This document shows, piece by piece, positions 27,425 to 36,185 of a stretch of 64,000 nucleotides of DNA. The stretch covers positions 62,001 to 126,000 of the forward strand of contig NZ_JABUMX010000004.1 of the NCBI RefSeq assembly GCF_013327855.1. Reading direction: 5' to 3'. The notes under the pieces were generated by a model that was not told the origin of the DNA, made no database searches, and saw only the letters and a program-made list of their open reading frames with translations. The position numbers were made by a program, and so were the translations under genes. How positions within the stretch are numbered: the first letter of the stretch is position 1; every line of letters begins with the position of its first letter. This DNA comes from Phyllobacterium pellucidum. Lineage in GTDB: Bacteria; Pseudomonadota; Alphaproteobacteria; Rhizobiales; Rhizobiaceae.

Positions 27425-28849
27425 TCAAACATCCGTGTTCTCCGGCAAGGGTGGCTGAACGTCATCGGGAATCGGATTGACGAAAGGCTTTCCCTCGAGG
27501 CGGTTGCGATGGTCGGCCTTGGCGGCATCAATGAGATCCCGGTTGGCGAGGAGGTCGATGGCCGTGCCCGCCATCACTTTCGCCGCGTGTTCCATGCCCT
27601 TGTGAGCCGCTGGCAGCTTGCCTTGCGCTACAAGCTGCCAAGAGTGCCCCGGCGTGCCAATGGCATAGGTCGCGCCGCGCATCTGGACTGTCGGAACGAC
27701 CCAGCTTACCGTGCCGACATCCGTTGAGCCGACAATCGCGCCGTCGCCGCTTTCGGGCGGAAAGATGCTGTCGCACAAGGCTTGGCCCTTCTTCGGCGTG
27801 ACGTCAAACCGTTTGTATGAGGATGCAATGTCTTCTTGCGAGAACGTCTCCTGAAATTTCCGTGCGATGGCATGGTCGTGCTCGTCGAAGGCAGGCGGGC
27901 CGAGACGCTCGAGGTGCGAATGCATTAGCGATTCGAGCGGGGTGTTGCCGACTAGATTGGCGTCGCCGCTGATGATGCGGCTGCGAACCGTGGTCTCGGT
28001 CATCAATGCGGCGCCGTCGGCAACCTTCTTGACCCGCGCCACAAGGCCGTTGAGTTCCGGCAGATCGCGGGCCCGCACCAGATAGCGCACCGTTGCCCGG
28101 GCCTGGACGACATTCGGGGCGGAACCGCCCGTGTCTGTAACGGCGTAGTGGATGCGGGCGCTCGACGGCATATGTTCGCGCATGTAGTTAACACCAACAT
28201 TCATCAATTCCACGGCATCGAGAGCGCTGCGGCCAAGATGCGGCGTTGCGGACGCATGTGAAGCACGACCGCTGAAGTGAAAATTGATCTCGTTGCAGGC
28301 AAGCGAGATCGGGTTGTTAACACCGGCAAACGCAGCAGGATGCCAGGAAATGGCAATGTCAACGTCGTCGAAGACGCCGGCGCGCACCATGAAGCCCTTG
28401 GACGAGCCACCCTCCTCGGCTGGGCAACCGTAGTAGCGGATACGGCCCTTTAGGCCGTTGCGCGCAAGGTAGTCCTTCACCGCAGCAGCCGCCAGCATCG
28501 AGCCGGAACCGAGCAGATTGTGGCCGCAGCCATGACCATTGCCGCCCGGCACGACAGCTTGCTCTTCCGCGAGGCCAGCGACCTGGCTCAATCCGGGCAG
28601 CGCGTCGAATTCACCGAGGATGGCGATGACTGGGCCGGCCTCGCCTGCTTCGCCCATGACAGCAGTCGGTAGGCCTGCAACGCCGCGCGTAACGCGAAAA
28701 CCTTCGCGTTCGAGGAGGTCGGCATGCTCGTTCGACGAGCGAAACTCTTCGTAGTTGGTTTCGGGCATCTCCCAGACGCGATCGCTGAGTTCAAAAAACA
28801 CAGCGCGCTTGGCTTCGACGATTTCCCAGACTTCTGCCGAATTCTTCAT
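27425..28849 (-). CDS. M20-family metallo-amidohydrolase (AbgB-like)
   Basis: A 474-residue dinuclear zinc hydrolase of the M20 group. Metal-binding stretches are GNGHGCGHNLLGSG (His and Asp side) and YYGCPAEEGGSSKG (Glu pair), then ISWHPAAFAGVNN; the dimerisation domain contains HFSGRASHASATPHLGRSALDAVELM. Length fits aminobenzoyl-glutamate-type and N-acyl amino-acid amidohydrolases. It has no signal peptide. Placed ahead of an amino-acid ABC transporter and opposite an FCD regulator, it probably hydrolyses an imported N-acylated or conjugated amino acid. Confidence 0.93.
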   Translation of the reverse strand: MKNSAEVWEIVEAKRAVFFELSDRVWEMPETNYEEFRSSNEHADLLEREGFRVTRGVAGLPTAVMGEAGEAGPVIAILGEFDALPGLSQVAGLAEEQAVVPGGNGHGCGHNLLGSGSMLAAAAVKDYLARNGLKGRIRYYGCPAEEGGSSKGFMVRAGVFDDVDIAISWHPAAFAGVNNPISLACNEINFHFSGRASHASATPHLGRSALDAVELMNVGVNYMREHMPSSARIHYAVTDTGGSAPNVVQARATVRYLVRARDLPELNGLVARVKKVADGAALMTETTVRSRIISGDANLVGNTPLESLMHSHLERLGPPAFDEHDHAIARKFQETFSQEDIASSYKRFDVTPKKGQALCDSIFPPESGDGAIVGSTDVGTVSWVVPTVQMRGATYAIGTPGHSWQLVAQGKLPAAHKGMEHAAKVMAGTAIDLLANRDLIDAAKADHRNRLEGKPFVNPIPDDVQPPLPENTDV

Positions 28850-28883
28850 GATTTCCCGACTGGTCGTTTTGTGTTAGTAACCA

Positions 28884-28899
28884 AAATTGGCACCAATTT
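28884..28899. promoter_or_regulatory. candidate operator, perfect inverted repeat
   Basis: AAATTGG-CA-CCAATTT, a perfect 7+7 inverted repeat, between the divergent M20 and GntR/FCD genes, 35 bases before the M20 start. The TTGGnnCCAA core is typical of GntR-family sites, so the divergent regulator is the likely ligand. Confidence 0.5.
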
Positions 28900-28912
28900 A
28901 GACGCAAATATT

Positions 28913-28935
28913 TTTTACGCAACCTCTGTGTAAAA
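28913..28935. promoter_or_regulatory. candidate operator, second inverted repeat
   Basis: TTTTACGCA and TGTGTAAAA around a 5-base spacer (8 of 9 positions symmetric) in the same divergent gap. It may be a second regulator site or a site overlapping the regulator's own promoter. Confidence 0.4.
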
Positions 28936-29012
28936 TTATTTGTCTGGCGTACATCTCGCGGGTGGGCCGCTAACTCTAAGAGGCTCGCATTCGATGGAAT
29001 TTGGAGAGACGA

Positions 29013-29645
29013 ATGAGTGAAGCAAGAGCCAAGCGAAAATCACAACTCAAATCCGTCGATGTTACCGACTCTATCCTGCACGACATTCTCGCCGGTGTTT
29101 TGGCGCCGGGTGTCTGGCTGAAGCAGATCGACCTCGAGCAGCGCTATCAGAGCACCAGGCCGGAAGTACGGCGTGCACTCGATCGTCTGGTGCAGAAGCG
29201 GCTTGTCGAGCACGTCCCGAACCGCGGTTATCACGTATTCGAACCGGATGGTAAGCAGGCGAATGAAGTAAGCGACATTCGCGTCATCCTTGAAACGGCT
29301 GTGGCGGACAAGATCGTTGCAAATGCCTCGGAGTTGACGACGAAAAAACTTCGCGACCTCGCACACCGTTTTGACGATCTCATCATGAACGGAACGATGA
29401 TCGAGCTCTACGAGGCCAATCTTACCTTTCACCGCGAACTGCTGGCGCTGTGCGGCAACAATGAACTGGTGAACCTCGTTACCGAGATCCGCCAAAGGAC
29501 GTCGTCAGCGCCGGTGTCACAATGGAAAACACGCGCGCGGATCGAACAGTCGTCACGCGAGCATCACCAGATGATCGACGCTCTCGAAGCGAAGGACATT
29601 GAAGATCTGAAACGCGTTATAATTGTTCATATAAGGCAGGTTTGA
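29013..29645 (+). CDS. GntR-family regulator, FCD subclass
   Basis: A 210-residue regulator. The ATG at 29013 follows GGAGAG at 29003-29008. The N-terminal winged helix (VTDSILHDILAGVLAPGVWLKQIDL, RPEVRRALDRLVQKRLVEHVPNRGYHVF) is followed by an FCD effector domain with FHRELLALCGNNELVNLV and EHHQMIDALEAKD. It is divergent to the M20-amino-acid transporter operon with two inverted repeats between, so it most likely controls that operon in response to its substrate. Confidence 0.92.
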   Translation: MSEARAKRKSQLKSVDVTDSILHDILAGVLAPGVWLKQIDLEQRYQSTRPEVRRALDRLVQKRLVEHVPNRGYHVFEPDGKQANEVSDIRVILETAVADKIVANASELTTKKLRDLAHRFDDLIMNGTMIELYEANLTFHRELLALCGNNELVNLVTEIRQRTSSAPVSQWKTRARIEQSSREHHQMIDALEAKDIEDLKRVIIVHIRQV

Positions 29646-29672
29646 ACCGGCGGTCGGGCACGGCGGGACGCG

Positions 29673-30014
29673 CTACAGAAAATCGTCACGCCGCGGCGTG
29701 AACGTATCGATCAGCAATCCATCCTCGAGCGCAACGACGCCGTGGACGAGATTGGGGGCAACGATGAAACTGCTGCCGGCAGGCAGTGCCGTGGTCACGC
29801 CGTCGACGGTCACCTCGAAGGCACCCTCGGCCACATAACTCACCTGCGTATGCGGATGGGAATGGAGCGCGCCGATCGCGCCTTTGTCGAAGCTGAAGGC
29901 GACGAGCATCATTTCGGGACGATGCGAAAGAACGGCGCGACGATTGCCCGGCGAGGTTTCCGTCCAGACCAGGCCGTCAGGCAATGTGTAGTGATCGGAC
30001 AATGATACCTCCAT
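29673..30014 (-). CDS. kdgF: KdgF-type cupin (unsaturated uronate cyclisation/opening)
   Basis: A 113-residue single cupin. It has FDKGAIGALHSHPHTQVSYV (metal ligands HSH-P-H) and the second motif IVAPNLVHGVV, ending IDTFTPRRDDFL, which matches the C-terminal DTFTP-R-x-D-FL of KdgF proteins. KdgF speeds conversion of 4,5-unsaturated galacturonate or glucuronate to 5-keto-4-deoxyuronate. It abuts kduD (next base) and ends the operon kduI-kduD-kdgF, which confirms the assignment. Confidence 0.88.
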   Translation of the reverse strand: MEVSLSDHYTLPDGLVWTETSPGNRRAVLSHRPEMMLVAFSFDKGAIGALHSHPHTQVSYVAEGAFEVTVDGVTTALPAGSSFIVAPNLVHGVVALEDGLLIDTFTPRRDDFL

Positions 30015-30770
30015 TTATCGCGCCAGCCATCCGCCATCGACGGGTAGGATCGCGCCATGCACATAGTCGGACGCGCGGGATGCGAGAAAGACGGCCGCTC
30101 CGGCCATATCATCCGCCCGAGCCCAGCGTCCGGCCGGAATGCGTTTCAGGATATCGGCATTGCGTGCGGCATCTGCCCGCAGCGCAGTCGTGTTGTTGGT
30201 CTCGACATAGCCGGGAGCAATTGCATTGACGTTGATGCCATGCGCCGCCCACTCATTGGCCATCAGCCGCGTCAGGCCTGCAAGGCCGCTCTTTGCTGCC
30301 GTGTAGGATGCAACACGAATGCCACCCTGGAACGACAGGAGCGAGGCAATGTTGATGATCTTGGCCGGTAACTTCTCAGCCATCGCCATCCTGGCAAAGG
30401 ACTGGCAGAGAAAGAATGCCGACTTCAGGTTGGTGTCCATGACGGCATCCCAGTCTTCCTCGGTAAAATCGATCGTATCAGCCCGGCGGATTATCCCGGC
30501 ATTATTGACCAGAATGTCCGGGCGCTTACGAACGGCGGCAGCCCGCCCGATGACGGCGCGCACCTCATCCATCTTGGAAAGGTCCGCCAGAAGCGGATGA
30601 AACGCCCGGCCACCGGCTGTGACGAGGGACGCCGTTTCTTGCATCGGCGAGCGGCCAACGCCGATAATGTCGGCGCCGGCACCAGCGAGACCGACGGCAA
30701 TGGCTTGGCCGATGCCCGTGTTGGCCCCCGTGACGATGGCGCATCTGCCAGAAAGATCGAACGGATTCAT
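30015..30770 (-). CDS. kduD: 2-deoxy-D-gluconate 3-dehydrogenase KduD (SDR)
   Basis: A 251-residue short-chain dehydrogenase: TGANTGIGQAIAV (NAD motif), NNAGIIRR, Ser in INIASLLSFQ and the active-site YTAAKSGLAGL. The length and the N-terminal FDLSGRCAIVTGANTGIGQ are those of KduD. It reduces 5-keto-4-deoxyuronate isomer (DKII) to 2-keto-3-deoxygluconate. The start overlaps kduI by four bases. Confidence 0.92.
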   Translation of the reverse strand: MNPFDLSGRCAIVTGANTGIGQAIAVGLAGAGADIIGVGRSPMQETASLVTAGGRAFHPLLADLSKMDEVRAVIGRAAAVRKRPDILVNNAGIIRRADTIDFTEEDWDAVMDTNLKSAFFLCQSFARMAMAEKLPAKIINIASLLSFQGGIRVASYTAAKSGLAGLTRLMANEWAAHGINVNAIAPGYVETNNTTALRADAARNADILKRIPAGRWARADDMAGAAVFLASRASDYVHGAILPVDGGWLAR

Positions 30771-31609
30771 CTCAGACTTTCCATCGGTATCTTGTCCATG
30801 TCGGTGAAGCTCATGTTATCGCCAGCCATCGCCCAGATGAAGGAGTATCGACCGGTGCCGGCGCCGGAGTGGATGGACCACCCCGGCGACAGCACGGCAT
30901 CATGGCTTTTCAGCACCAGATGCCGCGTTTCATGCGGTTCTCCCATGAAATGGAAGATGCGGGTCGACTCTTCCATACCGAAATAGAGATAGACCTCCAT
31001 GCGCCGGTCATGCACATGCGCGGGCATGGTGTTCCAGACGGAACCCGGCTCGAATGCCGTGAGGCCAACCAGGAGTTGGCAGCTTTCGCAGACATCCGGA
31101 TGCACATACTGGTTGATCGTGCGCGCGTTTGCTTCTTCGGCCGAGCCCGTGCGCACCTTCTTGGCCATTTCCGGCGTGATCAGCACGGTCGGGCAAGCAC
31201 GATGTGCAGGTGCGCTCAGGAGATAGAATTCGGCGGGACTGGCCGGGTCGTCGCTGCGAAACGACAGCATTCCCTGTCCCATTCCGACATAGAGCGCATC
31301 CTGAAAGCCAAGCGGATAGTCGACGACGCCGACAGTGACCGTGCCCTTGCCACCAATGTTGAGGATGGCGACTTCGCGCCGCTCGAGGAACTGGCTGGTG
31401 CCGGTTTCCTTTACCTTGTCGACCACAAGATCTTCTGCGAGCGGGACGACACCCCCGACAATCATCCGGTCGAGATGGCTGTAGGTAAGATTGACCTCAC
31501 CTTTCGAAAAAAGCCCTTCAATCAGGAAGCCTTCGCGCAGGCCTTTCGTGTCGCGCCTGGCAGCATCTTCTGGACCAACGACCTGGCGCACATTTACGGA
31601 AATTGTCAC
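30767..31609 (-). CDS. kduI: 5-dehydro-4-deoxy-D-glucuronate isomerase KduI
   Basis: A 280-residue isomerase if the GTG at 31609 (with AAGAGG upstream) is used; an ATG at 31657 would add 16 residues and overlap the ATPase gene with no ribosome-binding site. Typical KduI sequence: VNVRQVVGPEDAARRDTKGLR, YSHLDRMIVGGVVPL, MPAHVHDRRMEVYLYF with the zinc ligands, and HSGAGTGRYSFIWAMAG at the end. It interconverts 5-keto-4-deoxyuronate and its 3-deoxy-2,5-diketo isomer. It follows a ribose-type ABC transporter. Confidence 0.93.
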   Translation of the reverse strand: MTISVNVRQVVGPEDAARRDTKGLREGFLIEGLFSKGEVNLTYSHLDRMIVGGVVPLAEDLVVDKVKETGTSQFLERREVAILNIGGKGTVTVGVVDYPLGFQDALYVGMGQGMLSFRSDDPASPAEFYLLSAPAHRACPTVLITPEMAKKVRTGSAEEANARTINQYVHPDVCESCQLLVGLTAFEPGSVWNTMPAHVHDRRMEVYLYFGMEESTRIFHFMGEPHETRHLVLKSHDAVLSPGWSIHSGAGTGRYSFIWAMAGDNMSFTDMDKIPMESLR

Positions 31610-31640
31610 AGCATTTGCCTCTTGGCTTTTGATGAAAGGG

Positions 31641-32381
31641 TCACGTGAGGACGACATATTCGGTGAGTTGGCTGATGCTGGTGTCTGCCTTGTTCACATC
31701 GAATACCTTGGTACCATGGCTCATGATTACAAAGCGATCGCAGACCTGGTAGGCATGGTAGAGGTTGTGCGTCACCAGCACGCTCGACACGCCCTCGGCT
31801 TTCAGCTTCAGCACCTGCGCCAGCAAAGCCTCGGTTTCGCGCACGGACAGGGCTGAGGTCGGTTCATCGAGAAGCAGCACCCGCCGTTTAAAAAAAACGG
31901 CGCGTGCGATGGCGACGGCCTGCTTCTGCCCACCGGAGAGGTCACCCACCAGCTTATCGGGAGAATCGATACCCGAGATGTGGACAGCCTTCTCGAGCAC
32001 CTCCATGGCGATATCGCGCATCTCTGCCTGCTTCAGGAAGCCAAAGGCATTGGTGCGTTCGCGCCCCATGAAGATGTTGCGGGTGATCGAAAGTGAATCC
32101 ACCAGCGCGGTATTCTGGTAGATCGTCTCGATGCCGGCATCGGCGGAATCGGACCTGCAGGTGAACAGCGTCTCGCGACCGTCGACGCTCAGGTGGCCGG
32201 AGGTCGGCTTGTGGATCCCCGAAATCAAGTTGACGGTAGTCGACTTGCCGGCGCCGTTGTCGCCCAGAAGCCCGACTACTTCGCTTGGGCCGATGTGGAA
32301 GCTCAGGTCCCGCAGCGCCGTCAGCGTGCCAAACGTCTTGGAGATATTGTGCAGTTCGAGAAGATGGGGTGCAAACATCAT
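31641..32381 (-). CDS. sugar ABC transporter ATP-binding protein, single domain
   Basis: A 246-residue ATPase; the ATG at 32381 overlaps the permease stop (ATGA). Walker A GDNGAGKST, signature LSGGQKQAVAIARAVF, Walker B VLLLDEPTSALS and TH in VLVTHNLYHAYQ. It holds one nucleotide-binding domain, as in FrcA-type systems, and not the fused pair of RbsA. It works with the permease and binding protein upstream in the same operon. Confidence 0.94.
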   Translation of the reverse strand: MMFAPHLLELHNISKTFGTLTALRDLSFHIGPSEVVGLLGDNGAGKSTTVNLISGIHKPTSGHLSVDGRETLFTCRSDSADAGIETIYQNTALVDSLSITRNIFMGRERTNAFGFLKQAEMRDIAMEVLEKAVHISGIDSPDKLVGDLSGGQKQAVAIARAVFFKRRVLLLDEPTSALSVRETEALLAQVLKLKAEGVSSVLVTHNLYHAYQVCDRFVIMSHGTKVFDVNKADTSISQLTEYVVLT

Positions 32382-33385
32382 ACGGCCCCCCGGCGTTCGA
32401 TGAGATGGTTGAATGCGGCAGCGATCACGATGAGGGTTGCGATAAACATGTCGAGGTAGAAGCCAGGGGCCCGTAGGAGCAGAAGCACATCGGTGATCGT
32501 GTGGATCAGCATGACCCCGAGGAAGATGCCGATAATCGAGCCGCGACCGCCGCGCAGCGACAGCCCGCCGATGACGCACGCGGCAATCGCCTGAAGCTCG
32601 AGCCCGGCGCCCTGCCCCGGCTGGACACTGCCCACGCGCGCCGTGGCGATGATGCCGGCAACCGCCGCCATGCCTCCGGCAATGGCAAAGGCGATCAACT
32701 TGACACGGTAGGTGTTGATGCCGATCGCCGTTGCAGCGGCGGGATTGCCACCGGTGGCGAAGACATGGTTGCCGAACTTGTGCCGGTGCAGCAGTAAATA
32801 GAAGCTGACAACGAACAGGATGATCCAGATGAACGCGGCATTGATGCCGAATAGCGTGCCTGCAAAGAGGCTCGAAAAGGCAGGTTCCGGATCGAAACGC
32901 ACCTGGATGGCGCCGTTATAGAGCAGCACGGCGCCACGCCAGAAGAGCAGGCCGCCGAGCGTGACAATGAATGACGGCAGGCCGAAGCGCAACGTAATCG
33001 TGCCGTTGAGAAGTCCGATCATCACCCCCAACAGTATGCCGAGCGGTGCTGCGATGAAAGCGCTCAGGCCACCATCGACCAGGCTCGCCATCAAGACCGC
33101 CGTCAAGGTATAGACGGAACCGATCGACAGGTCGAACTCCCCAGCAATCATCAGGATGCCGGCGCCCAATGCCAGGCAACCCAGCACCGGAATAGCCTTC
33201 ATGAGGATGGTCAGGTTCTGCGGCGACAGGTAGCGGAAGTCGTCGGGAAAGGCGAGCGCGCCAGCGATGCACGCGATCTGCAGGGCCGCGAAAACCAGGA
33301 GTATCGCGCCGGCCGGCATGGTCATGATGTGCTTCAGCAGCGATTGTTTTTTCGTGCGCGATTTGGGCACGGCAACGTCGGTCAT
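32378..33385 (-). CDS. sugar ABC transporter permease, RbsC/FrcC family
   Basis: A 335-residue permease with about ten membrane helices and the RbsC-family motif AGEFDLSIGSVYTLTAVLMAS and GGNPAAATAIGIN. The ATG at 33385 is preferred; a TTG at 33415 is an alternative, but neither has a strong ribosome-binding site. A stem-loop lies between this gene and the upstream binding-protein gene. Confidence 0.93.
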   Translation of the reverse strand: MTDVAVPKSRTKKQSLLKHIMTMPAGAILLVFAALQIACIAGALAFPDDFRYLSPQNLTILMKAIPVLGCLALGAGILMIAGEFDLSIGSVYTLTAVLMASLVDGGLSAFIAAPLGILLGVMIGLLNGTITLRFGLPSFIVTLGGLLFWRGAVLLYNGAIQVRFDPEPAFSSLFAGTLFGINAAFIWIILFVVSFYLLLHRHKFGNHVFATGGNPAAATAIGINTYRVKLIAFAIAGGMAAVAGIIATARVGSVQPGQGAGLELQAIAACVIGGLSLRGGRGSIIGIFLGVMLIHTITDVLLLLRAPGFYLDMFIATLIVIAAAFNHLIERRGAV

Positions 33386-33427
33386 GGCGTAGGTCACTGT
33401 CTTTACTCTGTTCAAAGGGATCGAGGG

Positions 33428-33453
33428 GACCTTCCGGTTTTCGCCGGAAGGTC
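33428..33453 (-). terminator. stem-loop after the sugar-binding protein gene
   Basis: GACCTTCCGG (33428-33437) pairs perfectly with CCGGAAGGTC (33444-33453) over a 6-base loop. It lies between the binding-protein and permease genes of one operon, where such hairpins usually protect the binding-protein mRNA 3' end and lower downstream expression. Confidence 0.65.
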
Positions 33454-33467
33454 TTCAGGCGTGACGT

Positions 33468-34421
33468 TTATCGGTAGCTGCCGATCAGTGGCTTGACCGA
33501 GCTGATGCGCGTCTTATCGAGGAACGCGCCCTGGCCGGTATCGACATCAGTCGGGGTCAGACCATATTTTTTCGCCAAAGCAATCTGGGCAATCGGATAA
33601 TAGCCCTGGAGGTACGGCTGCTGGTCCATGGTCGCGAACATGGCGCCCGATTCGACGGCGTTGACGATTTCAACGGCGAGATCAAAGCCGCCGAAAGGGA
33701 TCTTGACGCCGGCATCCTTGATGGCGCCTGCGCCGACCGTCGACGTCACGGACCCGGTGCCGAACAGCGCCTTGACATTAGGATTGGCGATCAGGAACTG
33801 CGCGATGATGTTCTGGGCTTCGGACGGATCAAGCCCGGAGCGAACCGTCTCCACCTTGATGCCTTTTTCCTTCATTGCCTTTTCGATGCCGCCGCCACGC
33901 GCGACGGCGAAACTCGCTTCAGGAATCTCGCGCGGATTGAAGACCACCACGTCGCCATCCTTGAGGCCAAACTGCTCGATCATGCGATTGCCAAGTTCAT
34001 AACCCGAGGCGAATTCATTCATGCCGACATAGGCTTGGCGGCAATTGCCCTTGGCCCCGTCGAGATCGTCATTGTTGAAACCGATGACGATGATGCCGGC
34101 CTTGACGGCGGCGCAGATGCTGGCATCGAAGGCATCCGAACTGGAAATTGCAACTGCAATGCCGTCGACGCCGCTGGCCGTGGCGCTCTCAATAAGGTCG
34201 TTCTGGCGGACCGGATCGTTATTGGCATATTGCACGTCGAGATCGACACCGAACTGTGCCGCGGCATCCTGTGCGCCTTTGACGACCGGGTTAAAGAACT
34301 GGACACTCGGATCAAGATAGATAATCATCGTGGCCTTGACATCGGCCGCTACGGCGGCGGACGTGAAGGCCATAGCTGCGCACGCCGCAAGCATTGCGGT
34401 TTTCAGTTTGGTCAATTTCAT
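33468..34421 (-). CDS. sugar ABC transporter periplasmic binding protein
   Basis: A 317-residue Peripla_BP_4 protein. The ATG at 34421 follows GGGAGG. The signal peptide ends FTSAAVAADVKA. Mature motifs: YANNDPVRQNDLIESATASGVDGIAVAIS and later ALFGTGSVTSTVGAGAIKDAG, as in ribose/fructose-type binding proteins. In this operon the ligand is probably a uronate or an unsaturated uronate fragment, inferred from the kdu genes downstream. Confidence 0.92.
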   Translation of the reverse strand: MKLTKLKTAMLAACAAMAFTSAAVAADVKATMIIYLDPSVQFFNPVVKGAQDAAAQFGVDLDVQYANNDPVRQNDLIESATASGVDGIAVAISSSDAFDASICAAVKAGIIVIGFNNDDLDGAKGNCRQAYVGMNEFASGYELGNRMIEQFGLKDGDVVVFNPREIPEASFAVARGGGIEKAMKEKGIKVETVRSGLDPSEAQNIIAQFLIANPNVKALFGTGSVTSTVGAGAIKDAGVKIPFGGFDLAVEIVNAVESGAMFATMDQQPYLQGYYPIAQIALAKKYGLTPTDVDTGQGAFLDKTRISSVKPLIGSYR

Positions 34422-34469
34422 TTGCGTATCCTCCCTTTGGATGTGCAATCGGGGTCGAAAGACCCATGT

Positions 34470-34509
34470 CTCGGCTGGCGAGCTCCGACCAAAGATCGCG
34501 CCAGCCGAG
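34470..34509. terminator. stem-loop between aldehyde dehydrogenase and binding-protein genes
   Basis: CTCGGCTGGCG (34470-34480) is a perfect inverted repeat of CGCCAGCCGAG (34499-34509), 18-base loop. It lies downstream of the aldehyde dehydrogenase gene on the minus strand; without a U tract it may attenuate or process the operon mRNA. Confidence 0.5.
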
Positions 34510-34545
34510 ATTTTCCTCCTCTGCCTCAGTTTCCGATGAGCAATC

Positions 34546-36066
34546 TCACCCGAACCAAGGATCCGGCCGGCCCAAGGTCACGTGAATGCCCTTGAACTGC
34601 GAATACTCGTCAAAACCGTAGCGGCCAAGCTCGCGCCCGAGCCCGCTTTTCTTGTAGCCACCGATCGGCAGCTCAGGCGCGCCGTCGATGACGCTGTTGA
34701 TCCAGCAGCGCCCGGCCCGGATGCGCCGGATGCTCTGCAGCGCGTTTTCGAGATTGGTGGACCAGACGCTTGCCGACAGGCCGAACTCCGATGCGTTTGC
34801 CAGAGCGACGGCCTCGTCAGCTGTCTTGAACGTCAGCGTCGATAGAACCGGTCCGAAGATTTCCTCGCGGGCAATCGACATATCGGCGGTGACCCCGGAA
34901 AACACGGTCGGCGCGTAATAGAGCCCCGCGCCCTCCCCGACCCGTGCGCCGCCGAGCAACAATTCGGCACCGTCAGCCTGCCCTGCCTCGACATAGGAAT
35001 GCACCTTGGCGGCATGCGCCTCCGAGATCATGGCGCCGATCTTCGTTCGCTCGTTCAAGGGATCGCCGAAAGTAACCTTACGGGAAATATCGAGCAGGCG
35101 GTCAAGAAGCACATCGCGGATGCCTTCCTGCACCAGGAGCCGGCTTCCGGAAATGCAGCACTGGCCGGCATTGTGGTAGACACCGTAGGCGATGCCATCG
35201 GCCGCCGCCTCAAGGTCGGCATCGGCGAAGACGATCTGCGGCCCCTTGCCGCCCAGTTCAAGGCCAACGCGCTTGACGCTGCGGGCCGCGATCTCGCCCA
35301 GCTTCGTTCCAACACGAACCGAACCGGTGAAGGCGACCATGTCTGTGCCGGGATCTTCCGCCAAGACCTGGCCGGCAGGATCGCCGTAGCCGGTGACGAC
35401 GTTGAAGACGCCGTCGGGAATACCGGCCTCGCGGGCGAGCTCCGCCATGCGGATCGATGTACCGGACGTAAATTCGGATGGTTTCAATACGACCGTGCAA
35501 CCGCCGCCGATGGCCCATGGCACGCGCTCGGAGGCGATGATAAAGGGGAAGTTCCACGGCGTGATGATGCCGACAACGCCGACAGGTTCCCGCAGGACCA
35601 GGCCAAGGCGGTTGTCGCCGATATTATTGTGGGTCTGCCCTTCCAGTGCCCGCGCCTGCCCGGCCGCATAGGACCAGAGATCAGCACAGAAGGTGATCTC
35701 GCCCCGGGCCTGGGCAATCGGCTTGCCAACCTCCAGGCTTTCGATCAGGGCGATCTCTTCCACATGGGCGAGAATGAGCTCTGCCGTCTTGAACATCAGG
35801 CGCGATCGTTCGGCGCCGGACATGCGCGGCCATGGCCCGGTGTCGAAGGCCCGGCGGGCGGCCGCAATCGCTGCGCGAACATCGTCGGCAGAGGCATCCG
35901 GCCACGTGCCGACCACAACGCCGGCGTGGCCCGGGCTCACCCGATGTATCGTCTTGCCCGAGGCCGCATCAACAGACTTGCCATCGACAAGCATCCGGTA
36001 GCGGGATTTACTCTGCAAACGCGGGTCACTAGAGTCGGGCGTTATGAAATTGGATTGTACCGTCAT
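34546..36066 (-). CDS. aldehyde dehydrogenase family protein
   Basis: A 506-residue NAD(P)-dependent dehydrogenase. Cofactor region PWNFPFI, the general base in VGLELGGKGPQIVFADADL and the catalytic cysteine in YHNAGQCCISGSRL, then EIFGPVLSTL. The ATG at 36066 is used. As first gene of the kdu-transporter operon and divergent to an FCD regulator, it may oxidise a semialdehyde from uronate breakdown, but the substrate is not fixed by sequence. Confidence 0.93.
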   Translation of the reverse strand: MTVQSNFITPDSSDPRLQSKSRYRMLVDGKSVDAASGKTIHRVSPGHAGVVVGTWPDASADDVRAAIAAARRAFDTGPWPRMSGAERSRLMFKTAELILAHVEEIALIESLEVGKPIAQARGEITFCADLWSYAAGQARALEGQTHNNIGDNRLGLVLREPVGVVGIITPWNFPFIIASERVPWAIGGGCTVVLKPSEFTSGTSIRMAELAREAGIPDGVFNVVTGYGDPAGQVLAEDPGTDMVAFTGSVRVGTKLGEIAARSVKRVGLELGGKGPQIVFADADLEAAADGIAYGVYHNAGQCCISGSRLLVQEGIRDVLLDRLLDISRKVTFGDPLNERTKIGAMISEAHAAKVHSYVEAGQADGAELLLGGARVGEGAGLYYAPTVFSGVTADMSIAREEIFGPVLSTLTFKTADEAVALANASEFGLSASVWSTNLENALQSIRRIRAGRCWINSVIDGAPELPIGGYKKSGLGRELGRYGFDEYSQFKGIHVTLGRPDPWFG

Positions 36067-36144
36067 CAACCGACCGGATTTTAAAGCCCGGCTCCTCCAT
36101 TTAGGCTCGGCGTATCGACCGCCGTGCTTGTGCAGTCGTTAAGT

Positions 36145-36164
36145 TGTATGGTACTGTATGGTGG
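36145..36164. promoter_or_regulatory. tandem repeat, candidate regulator site
   Basis: TGTATGGTAC followed at once by TGTATGGTGG: two 10-base direct repeats, one helical turn apart, between the divergent aldehyde dehydrogenase and GntR/FCD genes. Likely binding region for the regulator. Confidence 0.4.
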
Positions 36165-36185
36165 CTAAATGCAAATGTCAACGAG

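Noticed and set aside
34999..36084. A 361-residue open frame on the plus strand
   Set aside because: It lies wholly antisense to the aldehyde dehydrogenase gene, has no family features and is explained by high-GC codon bias in the real gene.
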